DNA of 64,000 nucleotides from Planctomycetota bacterium (GTDB lineage Bacteria > Planctomycetota > Planctomycetia > Gemmatales > Gemmataceae). Made by a program: the position numbers and the translations under genes. Below the pieces are notes generated by a model that saw only the letters and a program-made list of their open reading frames with translations, did not search any database and was not told where the DNA came from. Positions within the stretch are counted from its first letter, which is position 1, and every line of letters starts with the position of its first letter. Location: positions 1-64,000 of the forward strand of contig JAKBAI010000002.1 of assembly GCA_021809185.1 (NCBI GenBank), given 5' to 3'. Below, one piece after another: positions 45,327-54,880 of the stretch.

Positions 45327-46337
45327 ATGATTTATTTCTTAGGTATAGAAAGTTCATGTGATGAAACAGCAGCAGCTGTTTTTACCAGTTCTCGGACAAT
45401 TTTATCGAATGTTGTAGCAACGCAAACAGAGTTACATACCCCTTTTGGGGGGGTGGTACCAGAAATTGCAGCTCGTGCTCATCTCCGGCAATTGATACCA
45501 ACGATCGATCTGGCTTTGAAGAAGGCTAATATCGAGTTGTCGCAGCTCGGCGCGGTTGCGGTGAATTATAAGCCCGGGTTGGCGGGTGCCCTGTTAATGG
45601 GTGTGAGCTGCGCGCGAACCCTCGCTCTCATCCTAAATATCCCGCTGATCGGGGTGAATCATCTCGAAGCTCATATTTATGCTTGTCGTCTTAGTGCCGG
45701 GCGAGACATATTTCCGTGTATCGGTTTGGTTGTCAGTGGTGGTCACACGGCGCTGTTTGATTGTCAAACACCCTTGCAAATGAAGAGAATCGGTTCAACC
45801 CGCGATGATGCTGCCGGGGAAGCATTCGACAAAATTGCTGCGGTTCTCGGACTGGGCTTTCCCGGTGGACCCGCTGTCGAAAGAGAAGCAGCGCAGGGGG
45901 ATGTCAATGCCTATGCTTTTCCACGATCTTTTTTGAAAGAGGATCGACTGGAATTCTCGTTCAGTGGCTTAAAAACCGCGGTGATTTACTCCATTTATGG
46001 TCAAGGGAAAGTAGCTGGTCCGCCACCAGGCCCAGGAAAGTTCCGTGCTGATATTGCGGCAAGCTTTCAACAAGCGGTCATCGATGTGTTGGTGACAAAA
46101 TGTCAACAAGCCCTCAAAAAAAATAAGCAAACGAGGTTAGCTGTTGGCGGTGGAGTTATTGCCAATCGCGCTTTGCGGAATGCGCTTCAGACCATGACGG
46201 ATCGAAATGGGTTCGAACTTTTTATCCCTCCTATGAATCTCTGCACCGATAATGCTGCTATGGCAGCTCTAGCGATAGAAAAATGGGAGAAAAACAATTT
46301 CTCTCCTCTCGATTTGGATATTGAACCTAATTCTTGA
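45327..46337 (+). CDS. tsaD: tRNA N6-adenosine threonylcarbamoyltransferase TsaD
   Basis: 336 residues. FLGIESSCDETAAAV at the start and HLEAHIYA (metal-binding HxxxH) are diagnostic, together with GLVVSGGHTALF and LAVGGGVIANRALRN of the ASKHA fold. It transfers threonylcarbamoyl to A37 of ANN-decoding tRNAs with TsaB/E/C partners, none of which lie in the window. Full length for the family. No obvious Shine-Dalgarno sequence. Confidence 0.96.
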   Translation: MIYFLGIESSCDETAAAVFTSSRTILSNVVATQTELHTPFGGVVPEIAARAHLRQLIPTIDLALKKANIELSQLGAVAVNYKPGLAGALLMGVSCARTLALILNIPLIGVNHLEAHIYACRLSAGRDIFPCIGLVVSGGHTALFDCQTPLQMKRIGSTRDDAAGEAFDKIAAVLGLGFPGGPAVEREAAQGDVNAYAFPRSFLKEDRLEFSFSGLKTAVIYSIYGQGKVAGPPPGPGKFRADIAASFQQAVIDVLVTKCQQALKKNKQTRLAVGGGVIANRALRNALQTMTDRNGFELFIPPMNLCTDNAAMAALAIEKWEKNNFSPLDLDIEPNS

Positions 46338-46461
46338 ATTTATAAAAAATCCGCAAAGATCATCAGATTTTCTTTTCCTTCTTTCAATTCCTACTTTCCA
46401 TTCGTTCTTTTCGTCCTTTAATCAAGCTCGATTTGCAACTGATTTCTCTTAAGTTGTATGA

Positions 46462-47052
46462 TTAGTCATCGCTATTATCTTCAAATACTGACCAGCAAGA
46501 ATCACGCCAACAGAATAAAAAATCGCTCAGATTATGAGGGTCGGGGCTATCTAGAATATTGTCGCGAATCGATTTCAGTTCTCTCAGACCTCGACTATTA
46601 CTCTCTCCCGTAAAATAAACTCGATTGCGATGTGGAATTGCGGCAACAATAGCCTCATCGAAACGGTCTTCGATCTGTTTCCAAAACGGTTTTGCCAAAA
46701 GGGTGCAAGCTTCTAAATCGATTTCCGAAACGATTTTGTAGATTCTTCCTTGGCGCTGAAAGCCAATCTCCGGAATCTGTTTTCTCAAGTTCGAGATAGC
46801 AACTTTTTTCACCTCTTTCGGAGTCAATCCTGCCGCTTTGATCGATTCAAGAGTCGCCATCATGAATAAATCAGGTAAATCAAAAGCATAAGCAATGATT
46901 AAATCCCCCACGAACGGTTCGGTGTACGGAAAATCATTCCGGGCCGTTTGCATCTCTTTCAGAGATGATATAAAGTGCACCGATTTGATTCGGGGTACAA
47001 GTTTGGAGCGATCTAAATCTATCTCATCTATTTCATTGAGATCTTCTGGCAT
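46462..47052 (-). CDS. DUF1444-like protein, 196 aa
   Basis: Resembles the YtpQ/DUF1444 family in its order of elements: FVGDLIIAYAFDLPDLF, then AAISNLRKQ-like sequence, then AIVAAIPHRNRVYFTGESN. Compared with the usual family length the N-terminal part is short. Acidic head and tail, no signal peptide, so probably cytoplasmic. Function of the family is unknown. It is convergent with tsaD. Confidence 0.7.
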   Translation of the reverse strand: MPEDLNEIDEIDLDRSKLVPRIKSVHFISSLKEMQTARNDFPYTEPFVGDLIIAYAFDLPDLFMMATLESIKAAGLTPKEVKKVAISNLRKQIPEIGFQRQGRIYKIVSEIDLEACTLLAKPFWKQIEDRFDEAIVAAIPHRNRVYFTGESNSRGLRELKSIRDNILDSPDPHNLSDFLFCWRDSCWSVFEDNSDD

Positions 47053-47551
47053 GGTTGTTTCTCAAAAAACTCGCTGTTTAAGATTAAATTCTCAGAATAT
47101 TTTCCTTAGGAATCTATTTTTTCTTTCTCAAATCTACTCTAATCATAATTATTTATCGCAATTTAGGCCAGGTCAAGATGATTATAAGAAGCTAGGGAAA
47201 AAATAGAAGAATTGAAGGAATATTGTTACAAAAAGTTGGTCTTGTGGACTAGTCTAAAATCGAAACTCCTGATTGTCGAATAGTGGAATAAGAAATTCGC
47301 AAAAAGATCTGTCGATACTTTCAAATCGAAGATGGGATGATTGAAAATCTAAAATCGGATTGCCCTTTGCTCGTCTTGTCTTTTTGTTTAGAATTTGTCT
47401 TTGAAATAGGGATTTTAATATCGGCGGTGAGTGGGGTTCTAGTCTGAAATGCAGGTGATTTGAAAATAAAATCAGGGGGCTCGAGCCGCCCTGATTGCCG
47501 AATTAGATGGTTACGCTTGGATCGTTCTCTGCTTTTTACCTATAAAGCAAA
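47053..47551. other. intergenic region, 499 bp
   Basis: No credible gene. Contains a strong minus-strand terminator (47463-47496) for rtcB; the remainder is featureless AT-rich DNA. Confidence 0.5.
47463..47496 (-). terminator. rho-independent terminator of rtcB
   Basis: On the minus strand an 8-bp AATCAGGG/CCCTGATT stem (47489-47496 with 47470-47477) encloses the palindrome GGCTCGAGCC, and TTTATTTT follows. It ends the archease-rtcB direction of transcription. Confidence 0.85.
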
Positions 47552-49015
47552 TCATCCTTTGATCACACCGATCGGCCTCATCCTAGCTACTTTTCGGGAG
47601 AGATTGGCATCGTGGACGGCATCGACTACGTGATCGACATTTTTATAAGCATCCGGTTGTTCTTCGGCCAGACCTGCTGCAGACTGAGCCAAAGCAAGAA
47701 TCCCCCGTTCAGCGAGAGCTTTCTTTACTACCTGCCCTGGTGCATGTTTGAGTGCCATCTTACGGCTCATCGCTCGCCCGGCACCATGACAAGTTGTTCC
47801 GAAAGTTTTTTCCATACTGCCCGGCATACCGACCAGAACCCAAGATGCTCTCCCCATATCCCCAGGAATAATCACTGGCTGACCCGTATGGCGAAATATC
47901 TCTGGCAATTCTGGATGCCCAGCTGGGAAAGCGCGGGTTGCCCCTTTGCGATGGACCCAAACTTTCTTTTTTTTGCCATAGACCGTATGCTCTTCCAATT
48001 TAGCAATGTTATGAGCCACGTCGTAAAGCAGTTCCATGCCTAAATCTTGCCAAGATCGACCAAACACTCGAGCGAAAACTTCCCGGGCTTGTTGCATCAA
48101 TAATTGCCGATTGCAGAAACCGTAATTGGCCGCAGCGCGCATGGCACCAATATACTTTCTCCCTTCGGGACTATCCACCGGAGCGCAGGCAAGTTGACGA
48201 TCGGGTAGCTCGATGCCATAGCGTTCTGGAACCCCGCGGAAGGAAAGCAAAGCATCATCGCAAACTTGGTAGCCCAGACCGCGCGATCCAGAATGGATCA
48301 TAACGCAAACCATATCCTTTTGCAGACCAAAAGTTTTGGCAACCGTTTCGTCGCAAATCTGATCGACAATCTGAACTTCCATAAAGTGGTTGCCAGAACC
48401 CAGGGTACCACACTGATTGGCCCCCCGTTCAATCGCACGCGAAGAAACCAGGGAAGGGTCGCAACCATCGATGAAGCCGTTGGCTTCGGTATGAGCCAAA
48501 TCCTCCGCGGTGCCTAATCCACGATCAATGACATAACTAGCCCCTTTTCCCAGAAGATGGGTCAATTCATTGACATCGAATTTATAGTCCCCTGTTCGCC
48601 CGGTCCCAGCGGGAATGGTCTTGAACATTTGTTGCATGAGAGTGTGATGATAAGGTTGAATATCCTTGAAAAACAGATTGGTTTTAACCAGCCGAACTCC
48701 ACAATTAATATCGTATCCCACTCCCCCTGGAGAAATAACTCCCCCTTCCTCCGGATCGGTTGCAGCAACACCCCCAATACAAAAACCGTATCCCCAGTGA
48801 ATATCGGGCATGGCCATGGAGGCTATCTGAATTCCTGGCAACATCGCTACATTGGCCACCTGTTCGGGTGCCTGATCCTTCATGAGGCTTTCCAAGAGTA
48901 TATCATTGGCAAAGATATGTCCAGGCACGAGCATCCCAGGTTTGTAGCTCTGAGGAATTCGATAGCAACAGGTATCAATTTTTTGCAAATTCCCTTTGAA
49001 TTCGTCTTTTTTCAT
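47552..49015 (-). CDS. rtcB: RNA-splicing ligase RtcB
   Basis: 487 residues, full length. Mn/GTP-site motifs in order: GGVGYDINCGVRLVK (metal Cys), LGSGNHFMEVQ (Asn/His), MIHSGSRGLG, DVAHN, and TCHGAGRAMSR carrying the guanylylated-His region. RtcB joins 2',3'-cyclic-phosphate or 3'-phosphate RNA ends to 5'-OH ends. The gene lies 277 bp downstream of archease on the same strand, and a strong terminator follows. The partner gene supports a repair/ligation role. Confidence 0.97.
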   Translation of the reverse strand: MKKDEFKGNLQKIDTCCYRIPQSYKPGMLVPGHIFANDILLESLMKDQAPEQVANVAMLPGIQIASMAMPDIHWGYGFCIGGVAATDPEEGGVISPGGVGYDINCGVRLVKTNLFFKDIQPYHHTLMQQMFKTIPAGTGRTGDYKFDVNELTHLLGKGASYVIDRGLGTAEDLAHTEANGFIDGCDPSLVSSRAIERGANQCGTLGSGNHFMEVQIVDQICDETVAKTFGLQKDMVCVMIHSGSRGLGYQVCDDALLSFRGVPERYGIELPDRQLACAPVDSPEGRKYIGAMRAAANYGFCNRQLLMQQAREVFARVFGRSWQDLGMELLYDVAHNIAKLEEHTVYGKKKKVWVHRKGATRAFPAGHPELPEIFRHTGQPVIIPGDMGRASWVLVGMPGSMEKTFGTTCHGAGRAMSRKMALKHAPGQVVKKALAERGILALAQSAAGLAEEQPDAYKNVDHVVDAVHDANLSRKVARMRPIGVIKG

Positions 49016-49103
49016 TATTTTATTCCTCTAAATTTCGTCGAGTGATTGGCGATTTTTGAAGCTCACAATTTCCAAAAATTGTTCATTTTGTCATCTTTAT
49101 TCT

Positions 49104-49148
49104 GTTCTATATCATCCAGTTCTATATCATCTTGTTCTACATTATTCT
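49104..49148. repeat. 15-bp tandem repeat, three copies
   Basis: Units GTTCTATATCATCCA, GTTCTATATCATCTT and GTTCTACATTATTCT lie head-to-tail in the gap between rtcB and archease. Confidence 0.75.
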
Positions 49149-49292
49149 GCTTATTCCTCATGCTGCTTCATTTCATTCTGATCTAGTCATTTTTCATTCA
49201 TTGGAATCGAATTCAGTATCGAGTAAATCCCATTCATGAATCCTTATGATTTGCATAAAAGAGATTCCAGTCGCAAAATAGTTCACTTTTTC

Positions 49293-49703
49293 CTAAATAT
49301 CGACTATCAGTTCTGCTTCCCACGAATTCCCAATCTGTTTTACTTCTAACCCATGATAGGTTATGGCCTTGACTTCATGAACGAGGGAATGGCGTGCAGG
49401 ATCGAGCGATTCTCCGTGAATCGTGGCTTGGAGGCCATTCTTATCAATGGTAACCTGAAATGAGCAACATAATTGTTGATGAACTTCCCAACGATAAAGT
49501 AATTCACGCAACCAGTCAAAGAGCAGATAATCGAGATCTGTTCCCGCAATGGTTAGCTGGAATTGTTCTTTGGGTGCGATCGAATTTATGTCCTTGACAA
49601 TCAAACTAAATAGGCCAAGTGCAGCTTGTTCGAATAATTGATTGAGACTATCGGCTTGAATTCGCAACCCCATATCTGCCGTATGGTCAAAAGTTTCAAA
49701 CAT
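49293..49703 (-). CDS. archease, RtcB activator
   Basis: 136 residues. TFDHTADMGLRI at the N-terminus, then LAGTDLDYLLFDWLRELLY and a VKAITYHGL segment, match the archease family, whose conserved Asp residues bind metal and stimulate RtcB guanylylation. It is 277 bp upstream of rtcB on the same strand, a gap larger than in many tight archease-rtcB pairs. No clear Shine-Dalgarno sequence. Confidence 0.93.
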   Translation of the reverse strand: MFETFDHTADMGLRIQADSLNQLFEQAALGLFSLIVKDINSIAPKEQFQLTIAGTDLDYLLFDWLRELLYRWEVHQQLCCSFQVTIDKNGLQATIHGESLDPARHSLVHEVKAITYHGLEVKQIGNSWEAELIVDI

Positions 49704-50177
49704 GATTTCCTCAGAAATGATATTTTATTAATAAAGTTCAATTTCATGGGTTCAATTTCAACTGCTACCCATTTTACAAAAAATATGAAAAATGATCTCC
49801 ATAGATGGTTGAAATTCATGTAAGATCAGGTCAAATAATAGATTTAGCGAATCCAATATAATCGTCCCAAGTAATTTTTAATTCAGGTAGCATAACGTTA
49901 ATAAGAATAGAATATGATTCGATTTTGCAAGTTCGTCAAAAAATAACTATTTAATGAAAATGAACAAAAAAAACGAATTTGAAGATGCCAATTGCATGCT
50001 GGGTGATGTTAATTGTGTCGAATAGAGCAGAGGAATGGATAAGAGAGGGTGGCGAAGAGATAAGAAACGAAAAATTGCGACTATATCAATGCCCGCACAT
50101 GAAAGATGGGGAATGATCGATTATGGTTGTCAAAGAGACAACAAAACACGTGTTCGAAAGGATTCAGCGAGATTTAT
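49704..50177. other. intergenic region, nothing recognised
   Basis: Contains a CACGTG-centred palindrome (AACACGTGTT, 50145-50154) just upstream of the next gene; too short to assign. Confidence 0.4.
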
Positions 50178-50675
50178 ATGAAAACGACATTTAGTTTTTT
50201 GGCTATTTTAGTGCTTGTGAGTGTAAGCACTAAATCAGCAAGTGCGCAATTTGGTTGCCCGGGACCATTTTGTAACTATCCTCATGCCTGGTTAGGATCA
50301 CAAAACCGATTAAATAACGGCGGTTATTCCAACGGCAATCAAAATCGATACTTCAGTTTTCTTCAACCAAATCGCGGGCCAGCGGTTCCGGTATTCATGG
50401 CAGCACCATGGTACTTGTATTGGCCGTATGATGCTCATTTTATGACCTCTGCCCCGCCATCGATGATGGGTGGATACAATCCCCCTCCTGTTTACACGGG
50501 AATGCCTTATTTTGCGAATCCCAATGCTGCTTATTCTCCTGGATCGAGTCTAAATTCTTACCCTATGAGTATGACTCCTCCGACTCAACAAGCTGCACCG
50601 ACCTCCCCACCAGCAACCAATGAACCTCCCGCTCAACCGAATCCATTACCAAATTTGAATAAACCAGCTAAATAA
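50178..50675 (+). CDS. secreted Pro/Asn/Tyr-rich protein, 165 aa
   Basis: Starts at ATG 50178, giving MKTTFSFLAILVLVSVSTKSASA, a clear signal peptide ending at about residue 24. The mature part begins QFGCPGPFCNYPHAW and is rich in P, N, Y, S and M, with MMGGYNPPPVY and a T/P/Q-rich end. An upstream in-frame ATG at 50106 would spoil the signal peptide. Low-complexity exported proteins of this type are seen in planctomycetes; the function is unknown. A strong terminator follows. Confidence 0.8.
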   Translation: MKTTFSFLAILVLVSVSTKSASAQFGCPGPFCNYPHAWLGSQNRLNNGGYSNGNQNRYFSFLQPNRGPAVPVFMAAPWYLYWPYDAHFMTSAPPSMMGGYNPPPVYTGMPYFANPNAAYSPGSSLNSYPMSMTPPTQQAAPTSPPATNEPPAQPNPLPNLNKPAK

Positions 50676-50705
50676 TGTTTTGAAAATCGATTTTTTCTTT
50701 TTTCT

Positions 50706-50733
50706 GGCGGTGGACTTGTTCCACCGCCTTTTT
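50706..50733 (+). terminator. rho-independent terminator
   Basis: GGCGGTGGA (50706-50714) pairs with TCCACCGCC (50720-50728), loop CTTGT, then five T. It follows the secreted Pro-rich protein gene by 31 nt. Confidence 0.93.
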
Positions 50734-50862
50734 GTTGAGTATAATAGATTTAAGATATTTACCCCCGATGAAATAGAAATAATTTCTAAATTGCTTTAGA
50801 TTTTCTTGAAAATCATCATTCGATTTCTCATATCTAAGAGCAGTTTGAATTTAAGGAGAATT

Positions 50863-51276
50863 ATGAGTTCTGAAATTCTGGGTGAATTGATCCCTGTCGG
50901 TGGAGGAGATCCAATTCCACTAGCCCAACCGGTTTTGACGTTAGGGAGAAGAGAATCTTGCGATATCTGTTTACAATTTCCTAATATATCAGGGCGTCAT
51001 TGTGAACTTTCTTATCGCGACGGGTATTGGTACATAAGAGACTTAGGCAGCACAAATGGCATTAAAGTGAACGGGACGCGGGTTTTTAATCGACCCTTGC
51101 GACCAGGGGACGAAATCTCCATTTCCAGTCGAACTTTTGCTATTCAATATGCTCTAACCGCGAACATTCGCGAAGTTCTGGAACGCATTCTAGAAGAAGA
51201 TGATGCTTTTCCCAAACAATCGTTGTTGGAAAGAGCTGGACTGGTTAAAACTCCCCGTTCAAGAGGGGATGACTAA
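50863..51276 (+). CDS. FHA-domain protein
   Basis: 137 residues from ATG 50863, chosen because AAGGAG stands 4 nt upstream; an in-frame ATG at 50806 lacks a site. The forkhead-associated domain covers nearly all of it: LTLGRRESCDICL, ISGRHCELSY and RDLGSTNGIKVNG. It should bind phosphothreonine on a partner protein. A helical tail (about 100-137) follows. No kinase or phosphatase gene is adjacent; the nearest phosphatase is about 29 kb away. Confidence 0.93.
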   Translation: MSSEILGELIPVGGGDPIPLAQPVLTLGRRESCDICLQFPNISGRHCELSYRDGYWYIRDLGSTNGIKVNGTRVFNRPLRPGDEISISSRTFAIQYALTANIREVLERILEEDDAFPKQSLLERAGLVKTPRSRGDD

Positions 51277-51642
51277 GTTTCCCAATTTTCATTGTTGGAA
51301 TTGTTGGAATCCATAATTTTCAATGTAATTCTCTCAATGAAGATTGATTTTTGATTCTCAACGCCAATTTTTATTTCCGTTTTCTAATTCCGTTCTATTT
51401 TCTTTATTATTTCCTTATTTTTAAGTAATTGCTATCTTTTCACTTTCCAATAAAAGAGATAATAAAGATACTTGAACTCTATTCTTAGTTGATTAAAATT
51501 TTCAGAAATTAAAAAAATTGCGACACTCCAGTAGTTTTTTGTAAAGTTGAATCATTAGAATACAATCGATTTTTGAATCGATTCCATGTTTGGAATCGAA
51601 TTACAGGGTAAATAGAGATAAAATTAAGGATAATAAGAAGTT
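51277..51642. other. intergenic region, AT-rich
   Basis: No gene, repeat array or RNA recognised. A short direct repeat TTGTTGGAA occurs twice near 51293-51312. Confidence 0.4.
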
Positions 51643-52431
51643 ATGGATCAGGTCTTTGCGGGGAAAGTGGCTCTGGTAACAGGTGCATCGTCCGGAATAG
51701 GAAGAGCAACAGCTTTGCAGCTCGCGGAGCAGGGAGCCGATGTGGCTTTGAATTACTGGACCATGCACGAAGCTGCGGAAGAAACAAAAGCAGCGATCCA
51801 TAAATTAGGACGTAAAGCAATCGGATTTTGTGTAGATGTTTCCGATTTAGCCGCCGTGGAGGAGATGGTTTCTCAAATCGTTGTTCAGCTCGGCAAGATC
51901 GATTTGTTGGTAACCGCAGCGGTTTATAGCGATCGTGCTCCCTTTCATAGTGCAGATCTCAAAGGATTCCATCAAACAATTGATGTCTCGCTTTGGGGAG
52001 CTTACCATGTGTTACGAGCTTGTACCAACACCATGCTCGCCAAAAAACAGGGCGGGGCAGTTGTAATTGTCAGTTCGCCCCACGCAGTGATCCCCTATCC
52101 GAATTGCATGGCTTACAATATTGCCAAAGCGGGGCTGGATATGATGGCTAAAACCGCTGCTATTGAATTGATTTCACACAAAATTCGCGTTAATATCTTC
52201 CATCCAGGTTGGACAGATACTCCAGGCGAAAGAAAATTTTTCTCCGAAGATACGATCAGCCAAGCGGGGAAGACATTACCCATGGGCCGTTTAGCTACTC
52301 CTGATGAAATGGCCCGAGGAATTGTTTTTTTGTTAGACCCTCGCAATGAGTATATGAGCGGCATAACACTAACGATGGATGGTGGTCTTCATCTTCCTTG
52401 GTGGTCCAAACGCGGAACAGGTGAGTTTTAG
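51643..52431 (+). CDS. short-chain dehydrogenase/reductase
   Basis: 262 residues. NAD(P) motif TGASSGIG at the N-terminus, and a catalytic Tyr/Lys pair in AYNIAK with a preceding Ser in VIVSSPHAV. The C-terminal MSGITLTMDGG is typical of the classical SDR family (3-oxoacyl-ACP/sugar dehydrogenase-like). The substrate is unknown. A purine-rich stretch (AGGATAATAAGAAG) precedes the ATG. Confidence 0.93.
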   Translation: MDQVFAGKVALVTGASSGIGRATALQLAEQGADVALNYWTMHEAAEETKAAIHKLGRKAIGFCVDVSDLAAVEEMVSQIVVQLGKIDLLVTAAVYSDRAPFHSADLKGFHQTIDVSLWGAYHVLRACTNTMLAKKQGGAVVIVSSPHAVIPYPNCMAYNIAKAGLDMMAKTAAIELISHKIRVNIFHPGWTDTPGERKFFSEDTISQAGKTLPMGRLATPDEMARGIVFLLDPRNEYMSGITLTMDGGLHLPWWSKRGTGEF

Positions 52432-52589
52432 AAAATCTCGTTTTAGTGTGACCTGTTTAGAGCGATGGGTTTAAAGCGATATGTGACATGATTCGTTGCC
52501 TCATCCCCGCTTTCGAGCCGCTACGAGAGAGTGATGGATCTGGTCGATTTAATAAGCAAAATTTGGTTTTCTTAAGCCGATTTTCTATT

Positions 52590-52607
52590 TTTTGAGGTTC
52601 CTCAAAA
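52590..52607. terminator. weak hairpin between convergent SDR and Lrp genes
   Basis: TTTTGAGG/CCTCAAAA is self-complementary, with a very short loop and A-rich downstream sequence. It could act as a bidirectional terminator but is weak. Confidence 0.3.
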
Positions 52608-52634
52608 GAAAATTGATTTGAAACGATCGGTTTC

Positions 52635-53159
52635 TTATCGCTTTTCTTCGCGAAGATTGTTTTTAGAATGGAGATGGATCCCGTTTTGAATCGGATAATT
52701 TTGAATCTCTTTAATTGGCGATAAAACAATTGTTATTTTGGCCCGAAGAATACCTGATATTTTTTTTAGTCTTTCTACAATAATTTGTTCAAGAGCAAGG
52801 GTATTTTCACAACGGATTTTCAACAAAAAATCGTCTTCTCCCGAAACATGATAGCATTCTTGTACTTCAGACATGCCATTAATCAGTTCAATAAATTTTT
52901 GACGGAATTTGGTTCTTTCCAGAGTTACTCCCACAAAGGCAACAATATCCAGGCCAACAGACCGTGAGTCCAAAAGAACCGTGTAGCCTCGGATGATACC
53001 CCGCTCTTCCATTCGTCTGACTCGCTCAGCAGCTGCGGGGCCAGATAGTTTTACAACCGCTGCAAGTTCTGTCCACGTTATCCTTCCATGGGAGATCAAT
53101 GTATGCAGTATTTTTTTATCCACTTCATCTAGAGGCAGTTCACTTCCAGAAACATTCAT
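52635..53159 (-). CDS. Lrp/AsnC-family transcriptional regulator
   Basis: 174 residues. An N-terminal winged helix-turn-helix (about 10-60, DEVDKKILHTLISHG and LSGPAAAERVRRMEERGII) is followed by the RAM effector/oligomerisation domain (about 75-150) with VQECYHVSGEDDFLLKI. The protein probably senses an amino acid and controls nearby metabolism. The gene is convergent with the SDR gene, and an 812-bp gap lies upstream. AGGGTG stands 6 nt before the ATG. Confidence 0.93.
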   Translation of the reverse strand: MNVSGSELPLDEVDKKILHTLISHGRITWTELAAVVKLSGPAAAERVRRMEERGIIRGYTVLLDSRSVGLDIVAFVGVTLERTKFRQKFIELINGMSEVQECYHVSGEDDFLLKIRCENTLALEQIIVERLKKISGILRAKITIVLSPIKEIQNYPIQNGIHLHSKNNLREEKR

Positions 53160-53971
53160 GGCGACACCCTACTGAATCCCTTGGATTCAACTCCCGGTTT
53201 GTTTGATTTGATTCGTATGTTTTCCAATTGATTATTTTTCTCGATTCAACTTATTCGTTTTGCTTACTTTTTGTGTAGCCATAACTATTCATATCATCAA
53301 TCGAGTTCGAGAAGGCAAACTACGTGAGAGCGAATACAAACATCTTCCCTATTTCTTAAAACCATAAAAATAGTTGTTGAAAAAAATATTTCCAAATTCA
53401 TCGTTTGTAAATAAAATTTTCAACGATATTCGTTATGAATCTCGTTCGAGAACGAAGATCAGGGAAGAGAGGGGGTTCCTATTTTGAAGAGGTTTTTGGA
53501 TCGATTTACACATAACACTTCGAATCTTCGAAATAGTTTCGTTTACGAAAATTCAAGATTAGGTTATTGACAATAATGATCGAAATTTTATTAATGATTC
53601 GAATAAAACAGTCATTTACAATAATCATTTACAATAATCATTTACATCGCGGTCATTAATAATCGGTCTTAAATTCCCTATCATATACACATATTATTTA
53701 CGGCAATTATTTAATACATTGCTGTAAAGATTGATGAGCGTGAATATTACTATTCAGTATTTTGCCAAATAACACTATGATTTACATATAGGAACTGCAT
53801 AAAAAGAGGAAATAGAAAATGGAACCAGTTTTCTTAAATTCATCAAATTCTATTATTTATGAATCAAATCATGGCGGATAGCGAGTTTAATCTTTAAAAT
53901 TTCTTTTGTTCATTCTTATTAGGGAACTAATAGAAAGTCAAAGAATATATTTTGAGATAAACCCTGAATAA
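53160..53971. other. intergenic region with a 13-bp tandem repeat
   Basis: No credible gene. At 53612-53645 a 13-bp unit TCATTTACAATAA occurs two full times plus a partial third copy. The remainder is very AT-rich. Confidence 0.55.
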
Positions 53972-54880
53972 TTACGGTATCTCGGCAGCTTTTGGAACTG
54001 GATGTATTTGGCTATGGGCCTGTAGAAAAGATAAAATTGTCTGATTTGCTGGATCTTTCCTGGAACGCAATACATTTTGAAAAATAGTGAGATGATCTCG
54101 ATTTTCAACTTGTACCAATTTCGTTTCGATACCAAAAGAGATTAATTTATTAGCGAATTTTTTAGCCATGTCACCCAAATCCCAAAGTTCGTGCTCTGCA
54201 TAAAGTACCAAAAAAGGGGGAGCAACAGCAGAAACATATTCCAAAGGGGATGCCTTCCGGCAAGCTTTCTCATCTGTTGAAAATGGCGTATTTAATTCAG
54301 GCTGAGTTGGTGATATTTCATAAACTCCACTGATACAAATAACACCGGTTATATTTTTTGGCGTAAGCCCCACCTCATGAAGATGCGATGGATCGAGTGC
54401 AAGTAAAGCGGCTAAATGCCCGCCTGCTGAATAGCCACTAACGAAGATTTCATTCGCATTACCCCCAAATTTTCCTATATTTTGATAGACCCATGCAAAT
54501 GATTTTGCGACATCTCGAATATGATCCGGAAATTTTACCTGATTTTGTTCACTACTGAGCCTATAATTGATACTCACTACGACAAATCCTTGTGTTACTA
54601 AAGACAAGGCTATCCGTCGACCATGCTCCTTACTGCCGAATTGCCATGCCCCGCCGTGGATAAATAGGACCACTGGTTTTAACGAGGTTACCCCATGATC
54701 GCTTTCTAACTTCGGATAATAAACATCGAGCTGCTGTCGGATAGGTTCCGTAGGGTAACTATAATCGTACTGGATATTTAATTTTTGCCGGGCAGATTGC
54801 CAAAGGTGACTTTGTGATGAATAACAACTTAAAAAATTCAAGACTAGTATTAAACCTACAAATAAATATCGGGGAACCAT
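53972..54880 (-). CDS. alpha/beta hydrolase, carboxylesterase/lipase-like
   Basis: 302 residues. The N-terminus (FVGLILVLNFLSC) is a signal peptide or a weak lipobox. The hydrolase parts are VVLFIHGGAWQFG (HGG oxyanion loop), the nucleophile GYSAGGHLAAL, the acid in LVLYAEHELWDLGD and the His in VENRDHLTIF. This matches the hormone-sensitive-lipase/esterase group. The substrate is unknown. The gene stands alone in a gene-poor stretch. Confidence 0.88.
   Translation of the reverse strand: MVPRYLFVGLILVLNFLSCYSSQSHLWQSARQKLNIQYDYSYPTEPIRQQLDVYYPKLESDHGVTSLKPVVLFIHGGAWQFGSKEHGRRIALSLVTQGFVVVSINYRLSSEQNQVKFPDHIRDVAKSFAWVYQNIGKFGGNANEIFVSGYSAGGHLAALLALDPSHLHEVGLTPKNITGVICISGVYEISPTQPELNTPFSTDEKACRKASPLEYVSAVAPPFLVLYAEHELWDLGDMAKKFANKLISFGIETKLVQVENRDHLTIFQNVLRSRKDPANQTILSFLQAHSQIHPVPKAAEIP

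Noticed and set aside
50145-50154. AACACGTGTT palindrome as a second parS site
   Set aside because: Shares only the CACGTG core with parS; the outer bases run the wrong way.
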